Assembly (NCBI RefSeq): GCF_004769575.1
Contig: NZ_RQGA01000009.1
Location: forward strand, 62,001-126,000
Origin: Leptospira perdikensis
Lineage (GTDB): Bacteria > Spirochaetota > Leptospiria > Leptospirales > Leptospiraceae
DNA: 64,000 nucleotides
Direction: 5' to 3'
Of the stretch, positions 1 through 8,658 are shown piece by piece; position 1 is the stretch's first letter, and each line of letters begins with the position of its first letter. The notes below the pieces were generated by a model. It was given only the letters and a program-made list of their open reading frames with translations, ran no database searches and was not told the DNA's origin. Both the position numbers and the translations under genes were made by a program.

Positions 1-1698
1 TTTTAATACGTGTAAGGTGTAATATTTTCCATTGACGATGAATTTGGAATCTACGTAGAAGGGCTCTACAGCTGAGAAACGAGGGTCTGATGCCATTGTT
101 TCGTATAAACTAACGGGAACCCCTGGTTCACCTGTGTTTAACTTTTTTTCGTTTATCAGCGAATAGTCGGATTTGTTTTCTTCATCAACCCAATGCACTA
201 ATGATTGTTCGTAACTATCGGTTAAACTTGTTAATGTAAGGACAAGTGAAGTGGATAACATAATGGTTGATGCTGTGAGTCCATGTTTCCATGGTTCGGT
301 TCCGATTTCTTTTAGTCCAATTTCGATACTTGGTGAAAATTGAAACTTCGAAAGTAATTTGTCTAATGTTTGTACAGCCAAAGGAATACTTAAGAAATTT
401 AATAAAACGAATCCAAGTATCACAAGACCGACTCCAACCATTCCGGGAGTAATTTGTTTTGGAAAATTGACAAGTCCAAGTGCGGTTCCTAGGGTTATAA
501 ACAGTGCCGCGAGGTATAAATTCTTTTTCTTCGTAAGGCCTAAGATTAAACTTTTCTTTTCGGTATCTCTTTCCCGAATGAGGTCAATTGGAAGTATGAG
601 AAAGGTTTTGTAGGAATTGTAAATAGACGCAAGTATCGAGCCTAGAATAGAGATAGAAAAACCTAAAAGAATGATAGAAAGGGGGAGGTTCCGATAAGCT
701 TGGATTTGGTTTGCATCCGTAATGGTATTTACTGTTGTTAAAAAGTTAGTGTTTGCTATTAAAATCCCTAAAAGGATACCAACAATTCCCCCAAAAAATC
801 CGATCACAATGGCTTGCGTTAGAAATAACATAAAGTTATTCTTTTTACTAGATCCGATGGATAATAAAATTCCAAATTCATGTTTTCTTGAAAGAAATAG
901 GCCAGTGAACATGTTCGAAACCATAAAAAAGGAAATTAATACAGAAACTAAAGAAACAACAGTCAGGTTTATTTTTAGAGAACCGAGTGCAATGCCTGCT
1001 CGTTCTAAGATTTGATCCTTTGATTCGTAAGTCCATTCTTCGGACGTAACTTGTTCTATTGTTTGTCTTTGGTGAGTGCCATTTTGTTCAACCAACCAAA
1101 TTGATGTGAGGTGGTCTTTTCGATTACAAATAGATTGGAGTCTTGTAATATCCATCACAAGAAAAATTCCTTCTGCAGGTAGGATTAGATATTCTTCCTC
1201 TTGTAGAGGAAGTTCTTTTTCGCAAATGGAGAGTGGTCTATCATTTTTGATTGTTCTGATTTTTTCTGCGAGTGATTGACTAATTATATACTTGGGAATT
1301 TTCTTTTTGTCGTTTAGTGATAGTAAAAGAGATTTTGATAGCAGGATGTCTTTACCGATAACAGGGATACTTAGGATTTGATCTTGAGATAAATTGAGAA
1401 TCCCTTTTGTTTGTAATTCTGGTTCTAATTTTAGATTTTCGTGTGAATGAGATTCGACTACTTTCAAAAAATGGTCTTCAGCTCCGAGGTTTTGGTTGTT
1501 GGCTACATATCTCCCGATAAAATCTTCAGAGGAATAACCAAGCATTTGGTCTAGAACAGTTTGTTCAGCTCTCCAGGAATTGATTTGTGTGCTGACGAAA
1601 AGAGCAATGCCTAAGCTAATACCTAAAATTGATAAACTGATCTTCGATAGATGATCTTTGAAATATCCGAAGATAAAATAGTAGTAAACTCTTTTCAT
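1..1698 (-). CDS. FtsX/MacB-type ABC transporter permease, 3' end outside the window
   Basis: The frame is open from an ATG at 1698 to the left edge, so the C-terminus is missing. The first 40 residues hold a membrane segment after a basic start (MKRVYYYF). A periplasmic stretch of about 200 residues follows, then a classic FtsX block of membrane helices with the charged loop SRKHEFGILLSIG. Further helices and the start of a second periplasmic region show that this is the long type with two FtsX modules. Such permeases pair with LolD/MacB-type ATPases and extract or export lipids, lipoproteins or peptides by a mechanical cycle. The ATPase gene lies upstream and its stop overlaps this start (ATGA), so the two are translationally coupled. 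The substrate cannot be inferred. Confidence 0.85.
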   Translation of the reverse strand, partial: MKRVYYYFIFGYFKDHLSKISLSILGISLGIALFVSTQINSWRAEQTVLDQMLGYSSEDFIGRYVANNQNLGAEDHFLKVVESHSHENLKLEPELQTKGILNLSQDQILSIPVIGKDILLSKSLLLSLNDKKKIPKYIISQSLAEKIRTIKNDRPLSICEKELPLQEEEYLILPAEGIFLVMDITRLQSICNRKDHLTSIWLVEQNGTHQRQTIEQVTSEEWTYESKDQILERAGIALGSLKINLTVVSLVSVLISFFMVSNMFTGLFLSRKHEFGILLSIGSSKKNNFMLFLTQAIVIGFFGGIVGILLGILIANTNFLTTVNTITDANQIQAYRNLPLSIILLGFSISILGSILASIYNSYKTFLILPIDLIRERDTEKKSLILGLTKKKNLYLAALFITLGTALGLVNFPKQITPGMVGVGLVILGFVLLNFLSIPLAVQTLDKLLSKFQFSPSIEIGLKEIGTEPWKHGLTASTIMLSTSLVLTLTSLTDSYEQSLVHWVDEENKSDYSLINEKKLNTGEPGVPVSLYETMASDPRFSAVEPFYVDSKFIVNGKYYTLHVLK

Positions 1699-2399
1699 TT
1701 GGTTTGGATTTTTCCATCCAACATATGTAAGTTGATATCACCGGACTGTCCAATTTCTTCGTTATGAGTAACAAGGAAAACGGATATACCTAAATCTTTG
1801 ACACAGCGACTCAGTAGGTCCATAATGATTTTCGAAGATTTAGAGTCTAAATTGCCTGTTGGTTCGTCGGCAAATATCAGTTTTGGTTGGTGAACGATAG
1901 CCCTCGCGATAGAAACTCTTTGTTTTTCACCACCAGACATTTCTTTTGGAGTAAACGCTTTTCGGTGGTCTAAATCTACTAACGAAAGGACTTCTTCGGC
2001 TTTTGTTTTGGCTACGGAGTTTGAAACTCCTGCAAGATATAGGGGTAAGGCGACATTTTCTATCGCAGATAGATATGGAAATAGGTGAAAAAACTGAAAT
2101 ACAATTCCAATAGTTTTTCGTCTATAAATGGTAAGTTCCCCCTCTGAAGCTTGGGATAAGTTGTGTCCATAAATTTCGATTTTACCTGAGTCAGCAGACT
2201 CGATTGCGGATAGTATATTGAGCAAGGTGGACTTCCCACTTCCTGAGGGCCCCATTAAAGTTACTAGTTTTTTCTCAGTGATCTCAAAGGAAATATCATT
2301 CAAGATCGGAAAAACAATCTCATCTTGGCTGTATGATTTGTTTACGTGTTCCAATTTGATGACAGACTTTGTGCCAGATTCTTTTTTTTCTGCTATCAT
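1695..2399 (-). CDS. ABC transporter ATP-binding protein, LolD/MacB type
   Basis: The 234-residue ATPase has Walker A GPSGSGKS, signature MSGGEKQR, Walker B LIFADEPTGNLD and the switch histidine in VTHNEE. The NLD after Walker B is typical of the LolD/MacB/FtsE group. I place the start at the ATG at 2399, which has a GGGAAG ribosome site 9 bases upstream and gives the usual family length. The frame stays open further upstream to 2624, but that extension has no family character. It should energise the FtsX-type permease encoded directly downstream, with which it overlaps by 4 bases. The pair is divergent from the hydrogenase-like operon. Confidence 0.93.
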   Translation of the reverse strand: MIAEKKESGTKSVIKLEHVNKSYSQDEIVFPILNDISFEITEKKLVTLMGPSGSGKSTLLNILSAIESADSGKIEIYGHNLSQASEGELTIYRRKTIGIVFQFFHLFPYLSAIENVALPLYLAGVSNSVAKTKAEEVLSLVDLDHRKAFTPKEMSGGEKQRVSIARAIVHQPKLIFADEPTGNLDSKSSKIIMDLLSRCVKDLGISVFLVTHNEEIGQSGDINLHMLDGKIQTK

Positions 2400-2781
2400 T
2401 AAAAATAACTTCCCATTTGCAAGATAGTCGTGAATATCAAGATTAAGGTATAACTGATTGGTAGCACGTATATTTTTCATCCTACTCATGTCAGTTTTAG
2501 TGATTGGAAAGTCACAGTCTTGGATTTCTCTTGCGGAGTTTACCGAGTCGGCGGAGATTTTTTCTTGCGAAAAGAACTTCGAAGAGCCTCCTGGGGAAGA
2601 AAAAAATCTTCTCCCTATTTCCACCTCTCCCGTTTATATCTCCATCGTTAATTCGTTTCTCTTTTCTATCTCTGCCTCTGTTATTCCCAATATCCTTTTA
2701 TTTAAATTCCCTGAACGTCGGGGTCCCCCTAACTTTACATAACATATTTTTTCTCTAAAAATTTAATTTTTGAGGTAGTTA
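2400..2781. other. Divergent intergenic region (382 bp)
   Basis: This gap separates the minus-strand ABC operon from the plus-strand hydrogenase-like operon and must hold both promoters. An 84-codon frame (ATG at 2488) crosses it but has no ribosome site and no recognisable product, so I do not call it. A GGGGTCCCC dyad lies at 2720-2728. The sequence before the 2782 start is strongly AT-rich and ends in a GAGG ribosome site. No convincing -35/-10 pair could be chosen by eye. Confidence 0.4.
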
Positions 2782-4527
2782 ATGTTAGAAGATGAAAGAA
2801 TTTCTATCTTTCGATCGGTCTTAGTTGGGATATCAGCGCTTTCGCCGTTGGGTATATTCTTATTTTCTAATTATGATGTTTTGTCAGTAGACTTTCCCAT
2901 TTTGGTTGGGCTTGTCATTCAGGCATATATCGGGTTTTCTTCTTTTATGTTGGTTCAGTCGTATGAGCCAAAAGAAAAAAACAAAGTCACCATAGGGTAT
3001 GTGATTTTTTGGTCTGCCCTCGGAGTTTGTTATTTATCTGGTAAGTCACTTATTCTCCCAATTGCTTTGGAGGTGACTTCCTTTTCGACAATTTTGATTT
3101 ATTCCGGCACTGAGTTTGGAAAAAAACAAATTGAAAGTTTAGGTTCTTTGCTCCTTGCTTCTGGTATTTCGGCGTTGTTTTTGTCCGCCTGGGTCATGTT
3201 ACCTGATGGAGACAATGTTGGAATTATTTTGTTACTTGTTGGTCTTCTCATCAAATCAGGATTTTCCGGATTTCATTTGTGGATTCCTAAGGTAAATGAA
3301 GGTGGTCCGTCACATGCTCTCGGTTCCTTTGCGGGAGTACTAGAAGTATTTCCTCTTTTACTTTTTTATCGTTATGTTTTACCCAATCAATTAGATCCAA
3401 TCATTTATCAAGTTTTGTTTCCACTTGCTGCCCTTGGAATATTTTTTGGTGGGATAACAAGTTTCTTTCATAAGGACCCAAAAATATCCTTAGCTTATAG
3501 TTCGGTGGAGTCGATTAATTTTCTCTGGCTTTGTTTGATTATCGCCGGTATGTTTCAGTTTTCTGTTGATTCGGAACTTATGAATCTGAGTAATTCGTTT
3601 CGGATTCTGTTTTTTCTCAGTTTGTTCCATCATTGTTTTTCAAAAACATTTCAATTATTTTCCATTGGGATGGTGGCCCGGTTAAAAAATTCAAGTTCTA
3701 GTGATGAACTAAAAGGTATAGGAAGGCTTCTTGGTATTTCACCTTTGCTTGTAGGGGCTGGAACTTTTAGTTATGCAGTCCTTCCTGGCACTTTGGGATT
3801 TGTATCAGAAGCAACATACTTCTATCTAAATGCTCGTATCTTGGATTTACCGATTGGGCGATCCGTTTTTCTTTTGCCTTCTATGATATTTATTTTCTTC
3901 GGAATTGTTCTTGGAGGATTCACTCATATTAAGTTGTTTATGAGTTTGTTTTTATCTACTCCAAGTAAAGAGATCAGCATCCAACCTTTTGGGCCGGTAC
4001 AAAGAAAGTGGGTCACTATATCATTGTTTAGTTTAGCTTTGGTAATTTATATTTTTCCATTGGTTTTGCCTTATTTTGTAAAACTTCCTATGCTTAGTCC
4101 ATTCGTTGATTCGCAGTTAGTTGATTGGTTTTGGGTATTGTCTTTGGTGTCCTATGTAACAATTGGAGCAGTATTTATTTTTCGTTTGTATGATCGTTAT
4201 CAATTAAAACGTTATGGAAACCCAAAGACAAAAAATTGGGATTGTGGGGGAGGTTACAGTGGCCATGAACTCTCTATACCAACCTCTGTGTTCTCGGAAC
4301 CTTTAAGGAATTCACTGGGAAGGTATTTTTTGAATAAAACTGGAGAATCAAAGGTAGATGCTTTTTTAATAAAGGCTATTACTTTTATTTTTAGGTTGGG
4401 GACCCGGTTTATGTCTGCGACAAATCATCCAAAAGATGAAGACGTTAGTAAATACCTTGCGATTTCCTCCATGTTTTTGATTTTTATTTTTTCCCTTTTG
4501 ATTTTAGGCGATTTTGGAGGACTATAA
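2782..4527 (+). CDS. HyfB-like proton-antiporter-type membrane subunit of Ehr-like complex
   Basis: The 581-residue polytopic protein is of the NuoL/M/N-HyfB antiporter family. The ion-path glutamate of TM5 is present (E97 in LPIALEVTS), as is the TM7 lysine (K158 in GLLIKSGFSGFHLW). In the next helix, where relatives carry a lysine, this protein reads GVLEVF, with Val at the Lys column and Glu just before it. The C-terminal WDCGGG motif followed by a conserved SEPLR segment is typical of HyfB/HycC rather than NuoL. It is first in a tight operon whose later products are HyfC, HyfE, HyfF, large-subunit and small-subunit homologues. It should form part of the ion-translocating arm in the inner membrane. 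A GAGG ribosome site precedes the ATG. Confidence 0.88.
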   Translation: MLEDERISIFRSVLVGISALSPLGIFLFSNYDVLSVDFPILVGLVIQAYIGFSSFMLVQSYEPKEKNKVTIGYVIFWSALGVCYLSGKSLILPIALEVTSFSTILIYSGTEFGKKQIESLGSLLLASGISALFLSAWVMLPDGDNVGIILLLVGLLIKSGFSGFHLWIPKVNEGGPSHALGSFAGVLEVFPLLLFYRYVLPNQLDPIIYQVLFPLAALGIFFGGITSFFHKDPKISLAYSSVESINFLWLCLIIAGMFQFSVDSELMNLSNSFRILFFLSLFHHCFSKTFQLFSIGMVARLKNSSSSDELKGIGRLLGISPLLVGAGTFSYAVLPGTLGFVSEATYFYLNARILDLPIGRSVFLLPSMIFIFFGIVLGGFTHIKLFMSLFLSTPSKEISIQPFGPVQRKWVTISLFSLALVIYIFPLVLPYFVKLPMLSPFVDSQLVDWFWVLSLVSYVTIGAVFIFRLYDRYQLKRYGNPKTKNWDCGGGYSGHELSIPTSVFSEPLRNSLGRYFLNKTGESKVDAFLIKAITFIFRLGTRFMSATNHPKDEDVSKYLAISSMFLIFIFSLLILGDFGGL

Positions 4528-5406
4528 ATGAATTCAATCGTATACTATCTTTATCTAATTGTTTTGTTTCTTGTTATGCCATTTTTACTAACGGGTATTA
4601 TTCGAAAAGTTCGGGCCTATGCTCAAGGAAGGCGTGGTCCGAAGTTACTTCAGTTTTTCTGGGAAGTGGACAAATCACTAAGAAAAACTCCTATTTCCCA
4701 TACTAATTTATCTGCGTTTACGCATTTGGCACCAAGAGTGGCACTGTTTTCGTCTCTGATGATTTGGAGTGTTGTGTTATTTGAATGGGCACCTTTTATT
4801 TTAATCCCGTTTTTCCTTGCGCTCTATCGGTTTGCATATGTGAGTTTTGCTATGGAAGGGGCGTCCTCTTTTGGAGGCATGGCTTCTGGTCGAGAAATCT
4901 TACTTTCTGTGATGGCAGAACCAACCTTTATTTTAATGATCCTTGCTGCGCAGTCCCACATTGAAATCTCTGTAAGCCCCCAAGGAGCTCTTATTGGATT
5001 ACTCTTTTTGTCATTGTCTTTCATTGCTATTTTGGCTGAACTCGCAAAACCACCGTTTGATGATCCTAGAACCCATTTGGAGTTAACTATGGTTCATGAA
5101 GCTATGATTTTAGAAGCATCGGGAAGGCAGTTGGGTGTTTTTGATTTAGCTAGTTCCATCAAACTTTCTACATTACTTGTTTTTCTTGTGAAGTTAGCAT
5201 TGGAACATTCTAAACTATTCAAAAATGAAGTTTTAGATAGTTTTGCTCGTGAATTGATGATTGCACCAATGGTCATCATTCTTGCAATCATTTTAGGATT
5301 TTGGGAATCGAATAGTGTCAGAAGGAAGTGGACTTGGATTCCTGAGTTTATGGGTCTTACCTTCATTGCAATTTTGATACTAGGAACTTTGGTTAAGTTG
5401 TCTTAA
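4528..5406 (+). CDS. HyfC/NuoH-like membrane subunit
   Basis: The 292-residue NuoH/HyfC homologue directly abuts the preceding stop (TAA then ATG). It carries the family loop QGRRGPKLLQ near residue 35 and the acidic signature DDPRTHLELTMVHEA near residue 190, which in complex I and hydrogenase 4 lies at the membrane entrance facing the soluble arm. About eight hydrophobic helices are visible. This subunit normally transmits the conformational signal from the redox module to the antiporter subunits. Its acidic residues are kept here even though the redox module is degenerate. Confidence 0.9.
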   Translation: MNSIVYYLYLIVLFLVMPFLLTGIIRKVRAYAQGRRGPKLLQFFWEVDKSLRKTPISHTNLSAFTHLAPRVALFSSLMIWSVVLFEWAPFILIPFFLALYRFAYVSFAMEGASSFGGMASGREILLSVMAEPTFILMILAAQSHIEISVSPQGALIGLLFLSLSFIAILAELAKPPFDDPRTHLELTMVHEAMILEASGRQLGVFDLASSIKLSTLLVFLVKLALEHSKLFKNEVLDSFARELMIAPMVIILAIILGFWESNSVRRKWTWIPEFMGLTFIAILILGTLVKLS

Positions 5407-5414
5407 GGGTTATC

Positions 5415-6026
5415 ATGATATACGATTTTATCTATTTATTATTATTACTCACCGGTGTTGTTGTTTTGGTAGAAAATCGGTTGAGCCGGATTATTTTTTT
5501 TCTAAGTGCACAAGGATTCCTTTTGGTTTTCCCTGTTTTACAAACTCATGAGGAAGATTGGAAACATGCAATTTCGTTAATTGTTATGGTTGTTTTGTTC
5601 AAAGGAATTCTTACTCCCTGGGTTTTGAATTGGACTGCAAATAAATCTAAAATGAATGAAAGTACGGCTCCTCGTTTTGGTTACCTGGCAACTTTACTTT
5701 TTATGGTTTTAGGATTGGTTTTGGCAGTAAAGATTACTGAAGGCGTTTCTGTTCTTTCGATTCCTGTTCATAAAATTGGACTCATATATGTAATTTTATT
5801 AGTTTATGTCGGTATTCTTTGTTTTGTTGTTAGGCGGAATTGGCTTGCTCTCATTGCAGGATTTTGTGTATTCGAAAATGGAATTTTTGTTCTCACGATG
5901 GTTCTGGATAAAGGGCTTCCCGTTGGATTAGAGTTTGGATCCTTTTTGGATGCCATTCTTGTGATTGTGTCCGGAGGGATCTTACAATTGTCTCCACATA
6001 TGCATACAAAGGAGAGAAAACTATGA
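5415..6026 (+). CDS. HyfE/NuoK-like membrane subunit
   Basis: The 203-residue protein has about six membrane helices and is close to the length of HyfE (just over 200 residues). The C-terminal half is NuoK-like, with the buried glutamate in the segment CVFENGIFVLTM. The gene follows the HyfC-like gene after 8 bases, with AAGGG as ribosome site, and its stop overlaps the next start (ATGATGA at 6023). Family recognition rests on the NuoK-like helix pair and on gene order. Primary sequence is otherwise divergent. Confidence 0.8.
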   Translation: MIYDFIYLLLLLTGVVVLVENRLSRIIFFLSAQGFLLVFPVLQTHEEDWKHAISLIVMVVLFKGILTPWVLNWTANKSKMNESTAPRFGYLATLLFMVLGLVLAVKITEGVSVLSIPVHKIGLIYVILLVYVGILCFVVRRNWLALIAGFCVFENGIFVLTMVLDKGLPVGLEFGSFLDAILVIVSGGILQLSPHMHTKERKL

Positions 6027-7240
6027 TGAAAGAATTGTTTTATCTCTCCGGGGTTCTTGCCTTTGTTGTTATTTTCATCGTTTCTGTGTTTGCACCAACA
6101 AAAGGTCAAACTAGGATTTGGTTGTGGAGTCTTTTGAAGATCGGATTTTTTGGTTCTTTATTTTACTCTTGGTTTACTGACAACATTGTTCTCAAATGGA
6201 TTTTAATTGAGGCATCTACTTTATTTGGTGCATTGTTAATCTCTTCAAGTGGAACAGAAAGATCCTTTCATGTAGGTTGGAAGTTTTTGTTGATCAACTC
6301 ATACGCTCTTGGGCTTGCATTTTTAGGGATTGTGATTCTTTTGTTTGCATCTACTCCTTTGGAAACTTTGGATTTTAATTCTCTGAAACAGGGGTTAGTT
6401 GGTCAAAGTGGGCTTTTGATTGAAACTGGAATTTTACTTACTGTTTACGGTTACAGTGGAAAACTCGGCCTTGTTCCTAACCATTATTGGGTAGGTGATA
6501 CCTATGCAGAAAGTCCAAGTCAAATTTCTTCACTCATTGCTTCTTTTGTGCCAGTAAGTGTTGTTCTTGCCATTCGTCCTCTGATTCAATTGGAACGTGA
6601 AATTAATCCACATATGATTAATGCAGCGAACGGAATTCTTTTTATCGGAGTTTTGACCATCCTTTATTCGACTTTGATACTCTTTGCCCGTGAAGATATC
6701 CGAAGGATTTCTGCAAAAGTTGCTCTTTTTCATACAGGTATGTTGACCTTGTTTTTGTGGTTAGATGTATCGGATGATGTGTTTTACTTTCTTTTATCAA
6801 CAACAGTTCTTGTGAAACTTCTTGTATTTATTTCGATGGGAATTTTGCGAATGGATGCTGGAAAAAGAAATATCTCTCAAATTTTAGAAACATCATCACT
6901 TAGTCATAAAGCATTGTATATGTATTTATTGGCATTATTAGTTGCCTTTGTGTTTCCACTTTCTCCGGTGTTTGTTTTGGATTTAAAAGTGATTGAGATA
7001 GCAATCAATGAAAAGATGTTTTTTTTGTTCCTGTTTCCTATCATCGGAGCTATCTTTTTCTTTATCGCACTAAACAAAGTATTACCTTTGGTTCGGTTAC
7101 CAAATCGAAATTTTGAACCTGGTGTTTATGGAATTCTACAAACCCGTTTGGTATTCTTTTGGTTTAGTTTTTTATTCACCGTATTTGTTGGTACTTACGG
7201 TTTAACCTATTTATTGGCAGAACATATATGGAAAAGATAA
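6023..7240 (+). CDS. HyfF-like proton-antiporter-type membrane subunit
   Basis: The 405-residue second antiporter-type subunit is shorter than typical HyfF or NuoN. The TM5 glutamate (E63 in KWILIEAST) and the TM7 lysine (K147 in GYSGKLGLVPNHYW) are both present. They are followed by the family segment with the ESPSQISSL motif (EAPSPVSAL in relatives). It overlaps the HyfE-like gene by 4 bases and the large-subunit gene by 13 bases, so all these proteins are probably made in fixed ratio. Together with the HyfB-like protein it gives the complex two candidate ion half-channels. Confidence 0.86.
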   Translation: MMKELFYLSGVLAFVVIFIVSVFAPTKGQTRIWLWSLLKIGFFGSLFYSWFTDNIVLKWILIEASTLFGALLISSSGTERSFHVGWKFLLINSYALGLAFLGIVILLFASTPLETLDFNSLKQGLVGQSGLLIETGILLTVYGYSGKLGLVPNHYWVGDTYAESPSQISSLIASFVPVSVVLAIRPLIQLEREINPHMINAANGILFIGVLTILYSTLILFAREDIRRISAKVALFHTGMLTLFLWLDVSDDVFYFLLSTTVLVKLLVFISMGILRMDAGKRNISQILETSSLSHKALYMYLLALLVAFVFPLSPVFVLDLKVIEIAINEKMFFLFLFPIIGAIFFFIALNKVLPLVRLPNRNFEPGVYGILQTRLVFFWFSFLFTVFVGTYGLTYLLAEHIWKR

Positions 7241-8658
7241 CAGGCATTACTAATTTTGATGGTGTTTATCACCAGTTTGTCATCCGAGATCAGAAAATGA
7301 TTCGGGAAGAAGTTGTATCTAAAAAAAGTAATATTGATTTTCTATTAGATCCCCAATATCCGGTTTGGCTTGTTCGTCATGCTTTTGGTCAGGATGTAGG
7401 AATTGAAGATTATTCTGAGTTGAAAGAAGATGAATACTTATCTGATAATAGAGGAAAAAATCTTTCCTTACATCAAAAAACAGGAATTGTCCGAGACTTG
7501 GCTTACCATGGATTACATGTTCCTTTTCATGAAGGTACGTATTCCCATGCAGTTGGTCCTATTCATGCAGGAATTATTGAGCCAGGACATTTCCGTTTTG
7601 TAGTTGAGGGTGAGGTGATTCGCCATCTTACCATTCGTTTGGGATTTCAACACAGAGCCATTCGAGAAAAGTTAATTGGGAAATCCATAACAGAAGTTAT
7701 GCCTTTATCCGAAGTGATTTCTGGCGATACCAGTGTAGGTTATGCAACTGCTTTTAGCAAAATTTATGAAGAAATGTATGGTATTCCTGTTTCCAAGGAT
7801 ACCCGTTTGTTTCGTTCCTTTCTTGTTGAGTTGGAACGAATCGCTGTGCACATCGGAGATTTAGGTGGGATTTCTGAGGACATAGGTTATTACCCTCTTT
7901 ATGGAGTCTGTGTGACAGATCGTGGGGCGGCCCTTGGTCTTATGGAAACATGGACTGGAAATCGGTTTGGAAAGGTGGCAGTCCGCCCAGGTAGAGTCCG
8001 AACAAATAAACGAATTACCGCAAAACAAGCAAAAGATGCTTTTTTGAATCTAAAAAAAGTTTATTTCAAACGAGTTCGTCCACAAATTTTAAGAGCCCTT
8101 TCTGTTTCCACTCTTAAGGAAAGGATGCAGGGTTGTGGTTTTATTTCTGAACTTGATGTACAGAAAAATGGATTTTTAGGTATGATTGCACGTATGGCTG
8201 GAGTTAGTGATGATCTAAGAATAGGCCATCCTGATTATCCTGGTTGGACCGCTTTACCGTTACAAGAAGAACACCATCATTATAATGGTGATGTTTGGGC
8301 TCGTATGTACATTCGTTATACGGAAATTGAACAATCCTTAAATTGGATCGAAACCCATCTGAATGATTTGGATTGGGACTCTTTATGGTCAGAAAAAGAT
8401 TCTGCTGTTGGAAATCAAAGTTGGAAAGAATGGAAACCGAAACCTGGAATTTATACGGCCGCTGTCGAAGCATGGCGTGGCCCACTCCTAGTATCTTTAG
8501 ATTTTGATGCAGAAGGATTTGTAAAAAATTCTTATATTCGGGATCCATCGGTTCTCAATTGGCATGCACTGGAGTTGGCAGTTCGCGGAGAACAAGTCGG
8601 TGATTTTCCACTAAACAATAAATCGTTTAATCTTAGTTATGTTGGGTTTGATTTATGA
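7228..8658 (+). CDS. NiFe-hydrogenase large-subunit homologue without NiFe ligands (Ehr type)
   Basis: The 476-residue protein fuses an N-terminal NuoC-like part (about 1-120) to a NuoD/HycE-like large subunit, as in HyfG/HycE. The GPIHAGIIEPGHFRF signature of group 4 hydrogenases is intact. The two metal-binding motifs are not. The expected ERICGICSVAH-type motif reads EVISGDTSVGY, and the C-terminal DPCxxCxxH motif reads DPSVLNWHA. Only two cysteines remain in the whole chain, neither in a motif. The protein therefore cannot hold a NiFe(CN)2CO centre. This loss defines the energy-converting-hydrogenase-related (Ehr) group. The C-terminus KSFNLSYVGFDL resembles that of other cysteine-less HycE-like proteins. 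Its activity is unknown. Confidence 0.9.
   Translation: MEKITGITNFDGVYHQFVIRDQKMIREEVVSKKSNIDFLLDPQYPVWLVRHAFGQDVGIEDYSELKEDEYLSDNRGKNLSLHQKTGIVRDLAYHGLHVPFHEGTYSHAVGPIHAGIIEPGHFRFVVEGEVIRHLTIRLGFQHRAIREKLIGKSITEVMPLSEVISGDTSVGYATAFSKIYEEMYGIPVSKDTRLFRSFLVELERIAVHIGDLGGISEDIGYYPLYGVCVTDRGAALGLMETWTGNRFGKVAVRPGRVRTNKRITAKQAKDAFLNLKKVYFKRVRPQILRALSVSTLKERMQGCGFISELDVQKNGFLGMIARMAGVSDDLRIGHPDYPGWTALPLQEEHHHYNGDVWARMYIRYTEIEQSLNWIETHLNDLDWDSLWSEKDSAVGNQSWKEWKPKPGIYTAAVEAWRGPLLVSLDFDAEGFVKNSYIRDPSVLNWHALELAVRGEQVGDFPLNNKSFNLSYVGFDL

Noticed and set aside
2720..2728. GGGGTCCCC dyad as an operator
   Set aside because: It is too short and isolated, with no matching copy nearby, to support a regulatory claim.
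2458..2742. Plus-strand 84-94 residue frames in the divergent gap
   Set aside because: No ribosome site, no signal peptide or family match, and strong A/T bias. More likely promoter DNA.
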